Below are positions 43,806 to 53,344 of a stretch of 64,000 nucleotides of DNA, piece by piece; positions within the stretch are counted from its first letter, which is position 1; each line of letters begins with the position of its first letter. The notes under the pieces are model-generated. The model was not told the origin of the DNA, searched no databases, and was given only the letters and a program-made list of their open reading frames with translations. The DNA is from Chitinimonas sp. BJYL2 (GTDB taxonomy: Bacteria > Pseudomonadota > Gammaproteobacteria > Burkholderiales > Chitinimonadaceae): positions 186,001-250,000 of the forward strand of contig NZ_JANZKW010000002.1 of NCBI RefSeq assembly GCF_027257935.1, in the 5' to 3' direction. The position numbers and the translations under genes are program-made.

Positions 43806-45548
43806 ATGCAGCCAACCCAGAACAAGCCTGATCCCATGCCCCAACGCCGCCCCGCCTCGCTTCGCCCAGAGTTCTGCAGCCTTGTATTCTTTGCCAGCAT
43901 GACCGTGCTGGCAGCGGACATTGCCAGCCTGCCCACCCCGGGTAGCGTGGAGCAATCGTTGCGGCGACCCGAGCCGGCACCGCGGCAACCGGCAGAAGTG
44001 CTGTTCCGTCGCGATGATGGCGGCACGGATCACGACCCCAACGCGCGGCGTTTCCGTGTCAATGGCTTTGATTTCCACGGCAACAAGGTATTCACCGATT
44101 TCCGCCTCAAGCGCGCGGTAGAGCGCTTTCTAGACCGAGAACTCAATCTCCATGATCTCGGTCGCGCGGCTGATGCCGTCAGCGATTTCTACCAGCGTCA
44201 AGGCTACCCACTCGCGCGTGCGCTGGTGCCGGCGCAGCGCGTCAACGACGGCCTCGTCCGTATCGATATTGTCGAAGGTACGCTGGGTGAAGTTCGCGTT
44301 GCCGGTAACAGCCGTTATGGCACTGCACTGATCAAGGAGTTCGGTGGCAGCCTCGCAATCGGCGCGCCCATCGGACAGGCCGCGCTCGAATCCAAGCTCC
44401 TGCTGCTCAACGATCAGCCAGGCCTGCGTGCCAGAGCCACCTTGCTGCCAGGCGAGCAGTACGGCAGCAGCGATCTGCTGGTACAGGTCGAGGAAAAAAC
44501 GTTTGCGCTTGATGTGGCGCTCACCAATGCCGCGCGCGAGGATATAGGCCAGAACCGCCTGGATCTGAACTTCAGCCTCAACAATCCGCTCGGCGTTGGC
44601 GATCAGCTACTGGTGCGCAGCATCGTGTCCGAGCACCAGCTGCTGCGTTACGGCAAGCTGACCTACAGCTTGCCAATGAGCATGCGTGGCGACCGCCTCA
44701 GCCTGAGCCATTCGCGCGTCCGATACGATGTGGGCGGCAGACTTGCGCCGCTGGAGCTGGCCGGCGAAGTCAAAGCCAGCGAACTGGCCTACACCTGGCC
44801 CTACCTGCGCTCGCGCGAGCGGGATCGCAGTTTCAGCCTTGGCTACAACTATCGCGAACTGCGCCAGGACGCGCTTGGCGTCACCCTGTCGCGCAAATAC
44901 CTCGCGCTGGCCAATGCAACCTGGCGCGAGCGCTGGTTCGATTCGGACGGCACGGCCTGGAACTGGCGTCTGACTGCGTCGAGCAACGGTCGTCGCTACA
45001 TTCCAGCCCGGCCCGCGGTGGTTTCTACGCCTACCAATCCGGCCGAAGCACCCGTCGTCATCACGCCGGAAATCCCGGCTCGCCAGAATGCAGAGCGCCT
45101 GCGACTCGATGCCGGCTTTGATGCCACCGCGGCGCTCGACAAGAACTGGGACGTGATGCTCAAAGGCCAATGGGTACACAGCCGGCAAACCCTGCCAGAT
45201 AGCGACAAGTTCGATATCGGTGGCCCCGACAGCGTACGCGCCTACCGACCATCTGAAATGCGTGGCGACAGTGGCGAAGCGCTCACCCTCGAAGCCCGCC
45301 GCCGCCTCAATGTGCTGGGCCGTGCAGCTCAGGCCAGCGTATTCGTGGACTATGGCCGGGTCGTCTACAAGCAAGCGGGCTTTCGCAATGGCCGAGGGGA
45401 AATTGCCGGCGCAGGTGTCGGACTGACGGTGTACCCCACCCGCAACAGCGCGATTAAAGTGGAATACGCCCACGCAGCCATGAACAACTACAAGGCGGAC
45501 GACGGCAAGAAAGGTCGTCTCTGGTTCAATATGAGTGCGAGTTTCTGA
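43806..45548 (+). CDS. Two-partner secretion outer-membrane transporter (TpsB)
   Basis: A 580-residue ShlB/FhaC-family protein. The signal region ends near residue 37 (FFASMTVLAADI). A plug-like linker follows, then POTRA repeats at about residues 75-210 (FRVNGFDFHGNKVFTDFRLK; VRIDIVEGTLGEVRVAGNSR) and a C-terminal 16-strand barrel. The barrel contains FDIGGPDSVRAYRPSEMRGD, the conserved loop region of this family, and ends in WFNMSASF with a terminal Phe. It exports the exoprotein encoded 3 bases downstream. An alternative ATG ten codons later also leaves a good signal peptide. Confidence 0.93.
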   Translation: MQPTQNKPDPMPQRRPASLRPEFCSLVFFASMTVLAADIASLPTPGSVEQSLRRPEPAPRQPAEVLFRRDDGGTDHDPNARRFRVNGFDFHGNKVFTDFRLKRAVERFLDRELNLHDLGRAADAVSDFYQRQGYPLARALVPAQRVNDGLVRIDIVEGTLGEVRVAGNSRYGTALIKEFGGSLAIGAPIGQAALESKLLLLNDQPGLRARATLLPGEQYGSSDLLVQVEEKTFALDVALTNAAREDIGQNRLDLNFSLNNPLGVGDQLLVRSIVSEHQLLRYGKLTYSLPMSMRGDRLSLSHSRVRYDVGGRLAPLELAGEVKASELAYTWPYLRSRERDRSFSLGYNYRELRQDALGVTLSRKYLALANATWRERWFDSDGTAWNWRLTASSNGRRYIPARPAVVSTPTNPAEAPVVITPEIPARQNAERLRLDAGFDATAALDKNWDVMLKGQWVHSRQTLPDSDKFDIGGPDSVRAYRPSEMRGDSGEALTLEARRRLNVLGRAAQASVFVDYGRVVYKQAGFRNGRGEIAGAGVGLTVYPTRNSAIKVEYAHAAMNNYKADDGKKGRLWFNMSASF

Positions 45549-45551
45549 GCC

Positions 45552-48500
45552 ATGAAGGCATGCTCCCTGCCCTGCCGCCCTACCCTGATCGCACTGGCGA
45601 TTGCCAGCGCTCTGTCCACCCATGCCCAGCTCCCGACCAACCCGACCGTTGTGGCAGGATCGGCAAGCGTCAGTGAAGACGGCTCCACGGTGCATCAGGT
45701 CAGCGACAAGGCCATCATCAACTGGGGCAGCTTCAGCGTTGGCGCCAATGATCTGTTGCGCTTTCTGCAGCCCAACAGCCAGGCCGTCATCCTCAACCGC
45801 GTCATCGGCACCGAACCCAGCCAGATACTGGGGCAGATGCAGGCTAACGGCCGCGTGTTCGTGGTCAATGGCAATGGCGTGTTCTTCGGAGCTGGCGCCC
45901 GCGTCGACGTAGGCGGACTGGTCGCCACCACGCTCGATATCCGCAACGAGGACTTTCTGGCCGGCCGTTATCGTTTTGATGGCCAGGGCAACACGGCGGC
46001 CGTCATCAACCAGGGCAGCCTGCGTGCTGCCGACCGTGGCTTTGTCGTACTGGCGGGTGATCGCGTCAGCAATAGCGGTCTGATTCAGGCCCGGCTGGGC
46101 TCGGTGCTGCTGGCATCGGGCCAGGCATTGCAACTCGATCTCGGCGGCGACGGCCTGATCAGCTACGCACTGAGCGAGGCCGCCATCGGCGCGATGGCTG
46201 GGGCCGCCAATGATGGCCGCCTGATTGCCGACGGTGGCCGTATCGTCATGGCCGCCAACACGGCGCGCGCATTGGCATCCTCGGCGGTCAACCAGCAAGG
46301 TCTGGTCCAGGCGCAGGGCATCGCCGATCGCGGTGGCAGCGTGGAGCTGGTGGCTGTCGGTGGCGATATCACGGTCAAGGGCACCCTCGATGTCAGCGGT
46401 GCCCAAGCCGGTTCGGTGCGTATCGAGTCGGACGCCACCACGCTGCTCGGTGGTCAGATTCTGGCCGGCAGCAGCTTGGCCGAGGGCGGTGACATTGCTG
46501 CGACAGGAAAACGACTGGCCGTTACCAGCACCGCCCTGATTGACGCCAGCGGCCAGCAAGGCGGCGGCACCGTACTGCTTGGTGGCGATTGGCAAGGTCA
46601 GGGTGATCTGCGCAATGCGCAGCGTACCGCGGTGCTCGACGGCGCCCGTATCAAGGCCGACGCGCTCGACAGCGGCAATGGCGGCAAGGTGGTTGTCTGG
46701 GCAGATGCGGACACCCGCTTCGCTGGCACCATTTCGGCCCGTGGCGGCAGCCAGGCCGGCAATGGCGGCAAAGTGGAGGTCTCGGGCAAGGACAGGCTGG
46801 CCTTCAGTGGCGGAGTGGATACCCTTGCACCCCAGGGTGAAACCGGCATGTTGCTGCTCGATCCGGGCAGCCTCAGCATCACTAGTGGTGCTGCGGTTGC
46901 GGGTGACCAAGCCGGCAATGTCGCGGACAACCAACTGTTTGCCTCCGACCCCGATACCACACCGAACACGCTGGCGGAGCAGACGCTGGAAGGCCTGGCC
47001 AGCAATGCCAATGTGGTGGTCGAGGCCAGCGGCCTGATCCGCGTCGAGAATCTAGGCGACAACACACTGGCCATGAAGCAGACCGGCGCCGGCAGTTTCA
47101 CCCTTCGCTCGACCCAGAGCGGCGGCATCACCTTTGACGACTTGAACGACCAGATCACGACCGCGGGTGGCACGATCAACATCGAAGCCAAGGGTTCGGG
47201 GTCATTGACTCTGGGCGGGCTCAATTCATCCGGCGGCAACATCAACCTGCTCGCAGCCGGTGGCGCGACGCTGGGCGGCAACATCAACGCGGGCGGCGGT
47301 ACGGTGACGCTGGACATGGGCAATGGCCTCTCGCAAACGAGTGGCAAAACGCTGACAGCCAGCAGTCTGCTGTTCAAGGGTAGCGGCACCTACTCGATGC
47401 AGAACGCCGCTAATGCCGTGACCACCATCGCAGCCAGCCTCAACGGTGGCTCGATCAACTTCAACAATAACGGCAACCTCACGGTCGGCAGCGTGGGCGG
47501 CGTCAACGGCATAACGACCAATGGCGGCTTCACCTATCTGTATACCAATAGCGGCATCACGTTGAACCAGGCTGTCAACGTAGGCAACAACCATTTCTAT
47601 GCCCGTGGCAGCAACGGCGGGGTGAATCAGGCTGCCGGTGCGCCGGTTACCGCCAACGGTTTTGTGGTTGAAGGTAAAGGCACGTTCAACCTGACAGCCG
47701 CCGATAACAATTTCAGCATTTTTGCCGCCGCCCTCGACGGTGCACTGAACCTGGTCGAGAAGAATGGCTTCGCTGTCGGCAATATGTGGGGCAGCTGGAA
47801 AGGCATCGGCACCAATGGCTACAGTGCCACCATCACGGTTGGTGCGCCCACGGCAACGCCTGACAACAAGAAAACCATCGGTGACGCGGCCAACCCCGCG
47901 GCACTGCGTATTGACGAGAATATCAATGTCGGTGCTGCACGGCTGACGATCAATCTGGATTCCGGTGGTGTGCTGCAGCGCAATGAGGCCAATGTCGAGG
48001 CCGGTGCAATCACTGCAGGTGAGTTGCTGGTCAAGGACACGGCCAATGCAGGCAAGGTCAATACGGTAAGCCTGTCGAATGGCTTCAATCGTGTTGATAC
48101 ACTGGCAGCGTCACTCAATGGCTCCTACTTCTTTACCGGCGCTGGTCGCGCTGGCTCCACGCTGTCGGTAGGCAGCATTGCCGGTGTCAATGGCATCAAG
48201 ACCACCTCCAACACCATCATCGAACCCGCCGACAACACCGTCACGCCCGCCAAACCGGCGTCGTACAACCCGAACAATGTGTCGCTCTCGATCGGTGGCA
48301 ATCTCAATATCAACCAGGACATCACCCTTACCGGCACACGGGTAGTCAACGGTGCAAACCAGACCGTGTACGCCGGCAGCGCCACTATCGGTATCGGCGG
48401 CGATTTCCTTGGGCAGACCACCGGTAGCGCCATGATCCGCGCCAATGCACTGGGCGCAGTCGCTGACAAGGGCAAGGGCACCATCAAGTTCAATACCTAT

Positions 48501-51338
48501 GTCGAAACCCTGGTGGCGGGTGGCGGCAAGGACATGGTCATCAACAACAGCAGCTACACCGGCTTGCTGGCGGCAGCCGCCATTGGCGCGGTCAACGACG
48601 CCATCAATGAAACCATCCCGGCGCCACCCAGCTCATCGGGCGGCACATCCGGTGGGAGTGGTGGTGCGCCGTCGTCTGGTGGTGGCGGCGGTGGCAGCAG
48701 CGGCGGCACGGCGGCCACCACTGTCAGCGTCGATGCATTCAACAACCCGGTCGGCAACTTCTACCTCACTACCGGCGATGATCTCAGGGTGGTCAAACTC
48801 AACAGCGAAGGCGACAACCTGCTGCTGCGCTCCAACAACCTGACCATCCTGCTCGATGCGGCCACCAAGAACGGTGCCCGTATCCTGCTCCAACCCTACA
48901 ACCTCAACCGCAAGATCAATGTACGGGCTGACAATGCCGCCAGCCCCTATCAGTCGGGCGTAACGACAGACACCACGTACACCTGGGAAGACCTGCTCAA
49001 GTTCACCAACCCGACGGCAACCTTTCACTTCGGCTCACTGCCGAACGTCATTTCCAACCAAGCGCTGGCAGCCGAAACCATGGGTGTATACAGCGCTGAT
49101 ATCCGCATAGGCGAAGGCGGCGCCAAAGATCTGGGCTATCGCAGCATTTCAGCGCAAACGGGCAGCCAGATCCAGGTCGATGCGGTTGGCCCACTGTACA
49201 ACCTGCGCTTGCTAGCACCCAACCTCGTGGTCAGCCATTTCAGCACCTTCGGGGACATGATTCATTTCATCTCCGACACCCTGACCCTGAATGGCGGGAG
49301 CGGCCAATACACTCACGCCGACAACGTCAACGTGTTGCTGCGCAATGTTGGCGACCAGACCATCTGGGTGGGAACACGCCCAGCCAGCGCCGCCTATGGC
49401 AACGAAACCGAATACTCCGAAGCCTTGCTCAAGAAGTTCAACAGCAAGGCCACGATCATCATCAGTGGCACGCCCGACTACCCCTTTGGCAGTTCCCCCG
49501 CCAAGTACAGCCCGGTTTATACCGATATCCATGTTGCCCATGGCGCCGCTTTTGATCTGGGTACTCGTACCCTCAAGCTGGGCACACCCGAAGACATCGT
49601 GGTGCATAACACCCCGCCCAACATCAATACCAAGAGTTCCAGCGGCACACTGGGTGCCACCTGGCGGGGTTGCAACGACGGAGTCGCCGGCTGTGGTGCC
49701 ACGAATCCTCCCTTGGAAACCGATCCCGGCGATACGGATTCCACACCCGGCGGCGGCGGTGGCGGTGGTGGGAACACAACGCCGACAGGCCCGACTGCCG
49801 GGCCCGGCACAGGTACGGGCACGACCACGTCGAATGCAGACAACACGGACAAAACGACAAATACCAACACCGGCACAGGTGGAACAGGCACGAGTGGTGG
49901 TAATGACCCCACCGACAATGACACGACAAACAACACCAATACCGGGAATAACGGCACAGGGGACAACAACAATAGCTCGACCAACAACAACTCGAACAAC
50001 AGCAACAACAACAGTTCGAGCAGTAATGGCGGCAACGGGAACAACAATGGCGGCAATAACAACAATAACAGCAACACCGGCAATGGCAGCGGCGGTACAG
50101 GCAACGGCAATGGCGGCGTAAACGACAGCGATAACGACGACACGGCAGGTGCCGGTGCGGGTTCGGGCGGATCCGGCAACGGATCGGACATGGACCTCGA
50201 TGGCGACGGTAGCAATGGCGCAAGTGGCAGCGGGTCCGGTAACGACAACGACGGCGCGGGCAGCAGCGGCAGCCAGGGCGGCAATAACGGCAACGGAGAT
50301 GGTGACGGCAGCGGTGGTTCAGGCACGGGCTCCGGTGATGACGGCAGCGGCGATGGTGAAGGCGCTGGCAGTGGTGGTTCCGGTTCGGGCAGCGGCGATG
50401 ACGATGGCGGGGCCAATGGTTCCGGAGCCGGAGGATCTGGCGGCGGATCGGGTGACGATGGTGATGGGGCCGACGGCGCTGGTACAGGCGGCAGCGACGC
50501 GGGTGACGGCGCCGATGACGGAAGCGGCGCCGATGGTGCCAATGGTGGCGGCTCCGACGGCGGTGGCGACGACGATGGCGCCGGTGCGGGCTCCGGTGGG
50601 TCGGGCAGTAATGGCGACGGCGACAACGGCGATGGCAACGGTGGTTCGGGCGCCGGTAGCGGCGACGGCGGTGATGGTGACGGTGCCGGTTCTGGTGGCA
50701 GTGACGGTAACGGCGATGGCGACGGATCAGGTGCCAACGGTGGTAACAGCAACGGCAACGACGATGGTGATGGCAGCGGTTCGAGTGGATCGGGCGGCAA
50801 GGATGCAGAGGGTGATGGTGCCGATGGTGCCGGTTCTGACGGCAAGAATCAGGACGAAGGTGGCGATGGCGCTCAAGGCAGTGGTTCGGGCAAGGATGGC
50901 GACGACGATGGCGCAGGCGCTGGATCGGGTGGCTCTGACAGCGACGATGACGGTAACGGTGGCGCAGGCAGTGGCGGCTCAGGCAAAGACGGCGGCGAGG
51001 ATGACGGTGGCGCCGGTTCGGGCGGCAGTGCCCAAAAGGGTGGCGATGGTAGCGCCAATGGCGGCAAGGATGGCAGCGGCGAGAACGGTGGTGGCAATGG
51101 TGACGGCAACGACGAATCGGCCGACTCTACCTCGCTGGCCGGCGGCGACAGTGGCATCCCGTGTACTGAAATGCCTCTGAACAAGAAGGCCATTGATGAC
51201 AAAAAGGCCGGAGAAATTGACCTGAGCGGCGGTAAGGGCCTGGTCAAGCTCAAGGGCGAAGGGGTCAATGTCAGGCAGGACTGCCAGCGCAAGACCGGCA
51301 AGGAGAGCGGTGCAGCCATCAAGACAGCCGGGCGCTGA
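45552..51338 (+). CDS. TpsA exoprotein with long low-complexity tract and C-terminal Cys pair
   Basis: A 1928-residue secreted protein. A short signal peptide (about 1-25, ending THAQ) precedes a TPS domain (about 30-290) with VFVVNGNGVFFGAGARVDVG as the NPNGI-type motif. A right-handed beta-helix of repeats with MBG-like segments runs to about residue 1390. A small Gly/Ser linker occurs near 1025-1057. Residues about 1397-1857 are low complexity: first Thr/Asn-rich, then Gly/Ser/Asp/Ala-rich and acidic. The last 60 or so residues are Lys-rich and hold two cysteines (SGIPCTEMP and VRQDCQRK). This resembles the C-terminal anchoring pair of HMW1-type adhesins. Likely an adhesin or matrix protein. 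Confidence 0.92.
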   Translation: MKACSLPCRPTLIALAIASALSTHAQLPTNPTVVAGSASVSEDGSTVHQVSDKAIINWGSFSVGANDLLRFLQPNSQAVILNRVIGTEPSQILGQMQANGRVFVVNGNGVFFGAGARVDVGGLVATTLDIRNEDFLAGRYRFDGQGNTAAVINQGSLRAADRGFVVLAGDRVSNSGLIQARLGSVLLASGQALQLDLGGDGLISYALSEAAIGAMAGAANDGRLIADGGRIVMAANTARALASSAVNQQGLVQAQGIADRGGSVELVAVGGDITVKGTLDVSGAQAGSVRIESDATTLLGGQILAGSSLAEGGDIAATGKRLAVTSTALIDASGQQGGGTVLLGGDWQGQGDLRNAQRTAVLDGARIKADALDSGNGGKVVVWADADTRFAGTISARGGSQAGNGGKVEVSGKDRLAFSGGVDTLAPQGETGMLLLDPGSLSITSGAAVAGDQAGNVADNQLFASDPDTTPNTLAEQTLEGLASNANVVVEASGLIRVENLGDNTLAMKQTGAGSFTLRSTQSGGITFDDLNDQITTAGGTINIEAKGSGSLTLGGLNSSGGNINLLAAGGATLGGNINAGGGTVTLDMGNGLSQTSGKTLTASSLLFKGSGTYSMQNAANAVTTIAASLNGGSINFNNNGNLTVGSVGGVNGITTNGGFTYLYTNSGITLNQAVNVGNNHFYARGSNGGVNQAAGAPVTANGFVVEGKGTFNLTAADNNFSIFAAALDGALNLVEKNGFAVGNMWGSWKGIGTNGYSATITVGAPTATPDNKKTIGDAANPAALRIDENINVGAARLTINLDSGGVLQRNEANVEAGAITAGELLVKDTANAGKVNTVSLSNGFNRVDTLAASLNGSYFFTGAGRAGSTLSVGSIAGVNGIKTTSNTIIEPADNTVTPAKPASYNPNNVSLSIGGNLNINQDITLTGTRVVNGANQTVYAGSATIGIGGDFLGQTTGSAMIRANALGAVADKGKGTIKFNTYVETLVAGGGKDMVINNSSYTGLLAAAAIGAVNDAINETIPAPPSSSGGTSGGSGGAPSSGGGGGGSSGGTAATTVSVDAFNNPVGNFYLTTGDDLRVVKLNSEGDNLLLRSNNLTILLDAATKNGARILLQPYNLNRKINVRADNAASPYQSGVTTDTTYTWEDLLKFTNPTATFHFGSLPNVISNQALAAETMGVYSADIRIGEGGAKDLGYRSISAQTGSQIQVDAVGPLYNLRLLAPNLVVSHFSTFGDMIHFISDTLTLNGGSGQYTHADNVNVLLRNVGDQTIWVGTRPASAAYGNETEYSEALLKKFNSKATIIISGTPDYPFGSSPAKYSPVYTDIHVAHGAAFDLGTRTLKLGTPEDIVVHNTPPNINTKSSSGTLGATWRGCNDGVAGCGATNPPLETDPGDTDSTPGGGGGGGGNTTPTGPTAGPGTGTGTTTSNADNTDKTTNTNTGTGGTGTSGGNDPTDNDTTNNTNTGNNGTGDNNNSSTNNNSNNSNNNSSSSNGGNGNNNGGNNNNNSNTGNGSGGTGNGNGGVNDSDNDDTAGAGAGSGGSGNGSDMDLDGDGSNGASGSGSGNDNDGAGSSGSQGGNNGNGDGDGSGGSGTGSGDDGSGDGEGAGSGGSGSGSGDDDGGANGSGAGGSGGGSGDDGDGADGAGTGGSDAGDGADDGSGADGANGGGSDGGGDDDGAGAGSGGSGSNGDGDNGDGNGGSGAGSGDGGDGDGAGSGGSDGNGDGDGSGANGGNSNGNDDGDGSGSSGSGGKDAEGDGADGAGSDGKNQDEGGDGAQGSGSGKDGDDDGAGAGSGGSDSDDDGNGGAGSGGSGKDGGEDDGGAGSGGSAQKGGDGSANGGKDGSGENGGGNGDGNDESADSTSLAGGDSGIPCTEMPLNKKAIDDKKAGEIDLSGGKGLVKLKGEGVNVRQDCQRKTGKESGAAIKTAGR
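49740..51125 (+). repeat. Degenerate in-frame Gly/Ser/Asp/Asn repeat tract in tpsA
   Basis: About 1.4 kb of imperfect triplet-based repeats inside tpsA. Roughly 49,780-50,110 codes Thr/Asn-rich sequence with runs of AAC and ACC codons. Roughly 50,110-51,120 codes Gly/Ser/Asp/Ala, with GGC/GGT, AGC, GAC/GAT and recurring short units such as GSGGSGSG and GDDDG. The unit is not constant, so it is a compositional tract and not a fixed tandem repeat. Such tracts are prone to length change by slippage or recombination. Confidence 0.85.
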
Positions 51339-51353
51339 TCCAAGCGGGCACGT

Positions 51354-51378
51354 CGCCAGACCGGCTGCCGGTCTGGCG
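51354..51378 (+). terminator. Hairpin after tpsA
   Basis: CGCCAGACCGG (51354-51364) and CCGGTCTGGCG (51368-51378) form a perfect 11-base stem with a 3-base loop (CTG), 16 bases after the tpsA stop. CGTCTTG follows, so the T-run is weak. It probably ends or stabilises the tpsB-tpsA mRNA. The remainder of the 241-base gap up to 51,579 shows no gene. Confidence 0.6.
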
Positions 51379-51579
51379 CGTCTTGAACGGCTTTACGATG
51401 TAAACGACAGCCACCCGTCTCGCGCACCGGCATGCTGATCAAGGCCGGTACTCGGCGGCTCTGACGGTGGTAGCAGGGATAATGCGGCCAGGTAGAGGCG
51501 GTGTAGCCGATAACAACCGGACAGACAATCAAGCCCAGTGCAGTAGGAGAGGCTCGATACCCTCCCCCGCTCTTACGGG

Positions 51580-52122
51580 CTATTCGCGATAGATCGGCAG
51601 ATCAGTCGGTGGCGGGCCGGGTTGCTCAGGCATGATCGGCCCGTACCAAAGCGTCGTCGCGTAGATCAACACCAGTATTGCCACCACCATCAGTACCAGC
51701 ATCCGCAATAGCAAGCTGGCAGATGTCGGCTGAGGACCGTAGGCGTTCGCTTCCCGTTTGCCCGGCCATAACCAGAACAACAGGTTCACGTAAGGGACAA
51801 ACACCACCAAGGCAACCCACCCGGACAAGCCCATATCGTGCACACGTTCAATGGACCAGAAAAGGATGGCACCCATCAGGGGCACGAACAGAACGGCCGA
51901 GAACAGTTGCAAGGTACGTTCCGCTACCACGGGCGAGACACCCGACAGGGTGAGTAACAATCCGGTTAGGGACAGCAGCGCCGAATAGACCACCACAAGA
52001 CCCAATACGATACTGATGTATCGCACCCTGCCGATACGGCCGCTAGGCCAGGGAATTCGCCGCTTTGCCGGTTTGATGGCCTCTGCCGGCACCGGCGCGG
52101 ATACGTTCAGTTCGTCCTGCAT
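51580..52122 (-). CDS. DUF805 family membrane protein
   Basis: A 180-residue protein with about four membrane helices. The DUF805 pattern GRIGRVRYISIVLG opens the first helix, ERVHDMGLSGWVALVVFVPY lies before the third, and PGKREANAYGPQP follows it. Family function is unknown. Its ATG overlaps the stop of the TadE-like gene by one base, so it is the distal end of the tad operon on the minus strand, an association that may be incidental. Confidence 0.87.
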   Translation of the reverse strand: MQDELNVSAPVPAEAIKPAKRRIPWPSGRIGRVRYISIVLGLVVVYSALLSLTGLLLTLSGVSPVVAERTLQLFSAVLFVPLMGAILFWSIERVHDMGLSGWVALVVFVPYVNLLFWLWPGKREANAYGPQPTSASLLLRMLVLMVVAILVLIYATTLWYGPIMPEQPGPPPTDLPIYRE

Positions 52123-52856
52123 CAGCGCCAGACGCCCGAGCTTCCGGTGGCTACGCCGGGGTCCTGGAATGGAGACTGCATACGGATGATCGCCTCGGAC
52201 TCAATCGGCAAATAGTACTCGGTGGCAGACGGTCTATCCGTGCAAGGCCGAGTGGTGGAGCCCTGCCCATAGCTGGCCAGCATGCCGGGTGCCGTGGTCG
52301 CAACGGGCATTGAAGCGCCAGGCGGATCGACGGCCAGGTTGTAGATCAGCTTATTGATGATGGGCACGAATAAACGGTAACAGATCCGCACATGGATCTT
52401 CAGCAGGTTGGCATCCTGAACGCTGACTCCACCCTTTGCGCCGGTGTCGCGATACATCAGATTGTCATTGGGAATTTCCGAGCCACTCTCCGAGTCTGCC
52501 TTGTGCGCACCGAAGCCGGCCTGAGTTGGATTCAGGATGGTGATCTTCGCCAGCTTGGGATCATCCAGCAGCTCGTGCGCCTGAACTCTGGCACGTTTGA
52601 GCATCGCCATATTCTGCGTACCCAGACTATGCGCATACAGCGGCGACAAGCCTGCTTCAAGACCGTCCTTGATGGCACTCATGCTGCCATTACGTAGCGC
52701 GCCCTCGCGCACTCCCACGGCTGCCGCGTAGTTCAACGTGAGTTTGGCCTGGTAAACAAAGCCCATCTGTATAGCCCCCAACGCTAGCAACAGCAGGATG
52801 GGCAAGGCATAGAGGAACTCAGCCATGGCCTGACCATGCTGGCGAAAGGGGCTCAT
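52122..52856 (-). CDS. tadE: TadE-like pilus pseudopilin
   Basis: A 244-residue protein with a Tad-type leader (FRQHGQAMAEFLYALPIL): cleavage is expected after the Gly, with Glu at position 5 of the mature part, followed by a membrane helix. The C-terminal 200 residues would be periplasmic and include two or more cysteines. TadE-type pseudopilins are needed for Flp pilus assembly. It overlaps the TPR lipoprotein gene by four bases. Confidence 0.87.
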   Translation of the reverse strand: MSPFRQHGQAMAEFLYALPILLLLALGAIQMGFVYQAKLTLNYAAAVGVREGALRNGSMSAIKDGLEAGLSPLYAHSLGTQNMAMLKRARVQAHELLDDPKLAKITILNPTQAGFGAHKADSESGSEIPNDNLMYRDTGAKGGVSVQDANLLKIHVRICYRLFVPIINKLIYNLAVDPPGASMPVATTAPGMLASYGQGSTTRPCTDRPSATEYYLPIESEAIIRMQSPFQDPGVATGSSGVWR

Positions 52857-53344
52857 GGTTTGGCAGCGTCCTTGGCCGCTGGTGCTTTTGCAGACTGGGC
52901 TTGTTGCAGCAAATCGATCATCGCTGCGGTCTTGGCGCGCAGGGTGTCGTCCTCTCCCGCGGTGGCATGCGCTTGTGTCAAAGCTGCCTGAGCCTGACGC
53001 AGGCGTACCACAGCCAGATTGTGCCAGGCGCGGCTATCGGCCGGGTTGAGCATCAGGCTGCGCTGATAGGCTTCGGTAGCCTGCTCCGGTCGGTCGGAGC
53101 GTGCATACAGGTTTGCCAGCCGGAACCAGGTTTCTGCGTCATTGGGCGCGGTACGCAACAAGGCCTGCAGCAGCTTCTCCGAACGCACATCGTCGCCGTC
53201 CTGATAAGCCGCTTCTGCATCGCGATGCAAAGCGTAAGCATCGCCAGCAGGCTGCCCCGGCACCGCACACCCGCTAAGGCCAGGCAGGACTACCGCGCAT
53301 GCCAGCAATGCCAATCCAAGTGCAAATGGAGGGATCCTTCTCAT
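52853..53344 (-). CDS. tadD: TPR lipoprotein, TadD-like
   Basis: A 163-residue lipoprotein. The lipobox LSGC lies near residue 26 after a hydrophobic signal. Two to three tetratricopeptide repeats follow (AETWFRLANLYARSDRPEQA; SRAWHNLAVVRLRQAQAALT). TadD is the TPR lipoprotein of Tad loci and probably helps secretin assembly in the outer membrane. This one is short. It overlaps genes on both sides by four bases. Confidence 0.83.
   Translation of the reverse strand: MRRIPPFALGLALLACAVVLPGLSGCAVPGQPAGDAYALHRDAEAAYQDGDDVRSEKLLQALLRTAPNDAETWFRLANLYARSDRPEQATEAYQRSLMLNPADSRAWHNLAVVRLRQAQAALTQAHATAGEDDTLRAKTAAMIDLLQQAQSAKAPAAKDAAKP

Noticed and set aside
44607-46934. Long open frame on the minus strand across tpsB and tpsA (775 codons)
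   Set aside because: It lies opposite two clear secretion genes, its translation has no domain or signal, and GC-rich coding DNA often leaves open antisense frames.
49517-50845. Minus-strand open frame rich in Pro, Ser and Leu (442 codons)
   Set aside because: It is the reverse of the Gly/Ser/Asp repeat tract of tpsA, where GGC, AGC and GAC codons read as Pro, Ala/Leu and Val on the other strand.
49780-51120. Possible CRISPR or tandem satellite array
   Set aside because: The repeats have no constant unit or spacers, keep the reading frame throughout and code for Gly/Ser/Asp/Asn sequence.
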